The notes under the pieces are model-generated. The model saw only the letters and a list, made by a program, of their open reading frames with translations. It ran no database searches and was not told where the DNA came from. This document shows, piece after piece, positions 38,865-39,012 of a stretch of 39,012 nucleotides of DNA. This stretch comes from an uncultured Anaerolineales bacterium (GTDB lineage Bacteria; Chloroflexota; Anaerolineae; Anaerolineales; Villigracilaceae). The stretch covers positions 1-39,012 of the forward strand of contig CASGHD010000039.1 in the NCBI GenBank assembly GCA_949319575.1. The letters run 5' to 3'. The translations under genes were made by a program, and so were the position numbers. The stretch's first letter is position 1, and every line of letters starts with the position of its first letter.

Positions 38865-39012
38865 GTTTATAATATTACAACGCAAAGTCGCTATCGAGGC
38901 TCATAGCGCCCCAAACCATCCACGAATAAAAACCACGAATACTCGAATTCGCGCCGGGCATTCGCGCGCTTGTGTTGAGTCTATCGAGGCATTCGTGTAT
39001 TCGTGAATATTC

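Noticed and set aside
1..39012. tRNA and rRNA genes
   Set aside because: No cloverleaf with a conserved T-loop word or rRNA-like stretch was noticed in the intergenic gaps; a covariance-model scan would be needed to exclude them fully.

Overview
The window reads as a stretch of a mid-to-high GC bacterial chromosome. It most likely comes from the Chloroflexota (Anaerolineae or a close relative). This is inferred from the mix of genes (a K+-independent membrane pyrophosphatase, an F420-type PPOX protein, a Kv-beta-like aldo-keto reductase, a System I cytochrome c maturation operon with a cysteine-type CcmE, many Pro/Thr-rich lipoproteins) and from the repeat families between genes. No rRNA, tRNA, phage or transposase gene is visible. 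Thirty-one coding regions are called, one of them cut by the left edge and one a doubtful 42-codon ORF.

Layout. 1-4103 (minus strand): a type I restriction-modification locus, hsdR, then a small DUF559 nuclease-like gene, then hsdM running off the left edge. The DUF559 gene is boxed in by three palindromic GC-rich repeats. 4186-8153 (minus): a fused FAD-linked oxidase/Fe-S oxidoreductase and phosphoglycerate mutase gpmA. 8291-12409 (plus): mutS and a polytopic membrane protein. 12424-16401 (minus): a membrane-anchored sulfatase-fold enzyme and hppA. 16791-19767 (plus): an exported zinc peptidase overlapping an oligopeptide-binding protein. 19832-20809 (minus): a LysM protein, divergent from an aldo-keto reductase (20916-21899).

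22136-30966 (plus) is the centrepiece, one operon for System I (Ccm) cytochrome c biogenesis in the order ccmE, ccmF, ccmH, ccmG/tlpA, a CcmI-like zinc-ribbon membrane protein, a cytochrome c lipoprotein of mixed architecture, ccmA, ccmB, ccmC, ccmD-like, closed by a hairpin terminator. CcmABCD and CcmE would load heme on the outer face of the membrane, CcmG/CcmH would reduce apocytochrome cysteines, and CcmF would ligate heme. Clients are present in the same window: the lipoprotein cytochrome inside the operon, a small monoheme lipoprotein (36117-36497) and a diheme peroxidase fused to a parallel beta-helix (36553-38775). After the operon come a secreted lytic-transglycosylase-like protein, a membrane-bound HdrD-like Fe-S oxidoreductase, an F420-type PPOX protein and three small genes.

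The most unusual layer is in the repeats. Degenerate tandem arrays with a 7-base period occur at a dozen or more places, both between genes and in frame inside genes (strikingly in the FAD/Fe-S gene). Three genes have a -10-like TAWAAT exactly six bases before their ATG and no ribosome binding site, suggesting leaderless transcripts. All function calls are from reading the sequence; no database search was possible.
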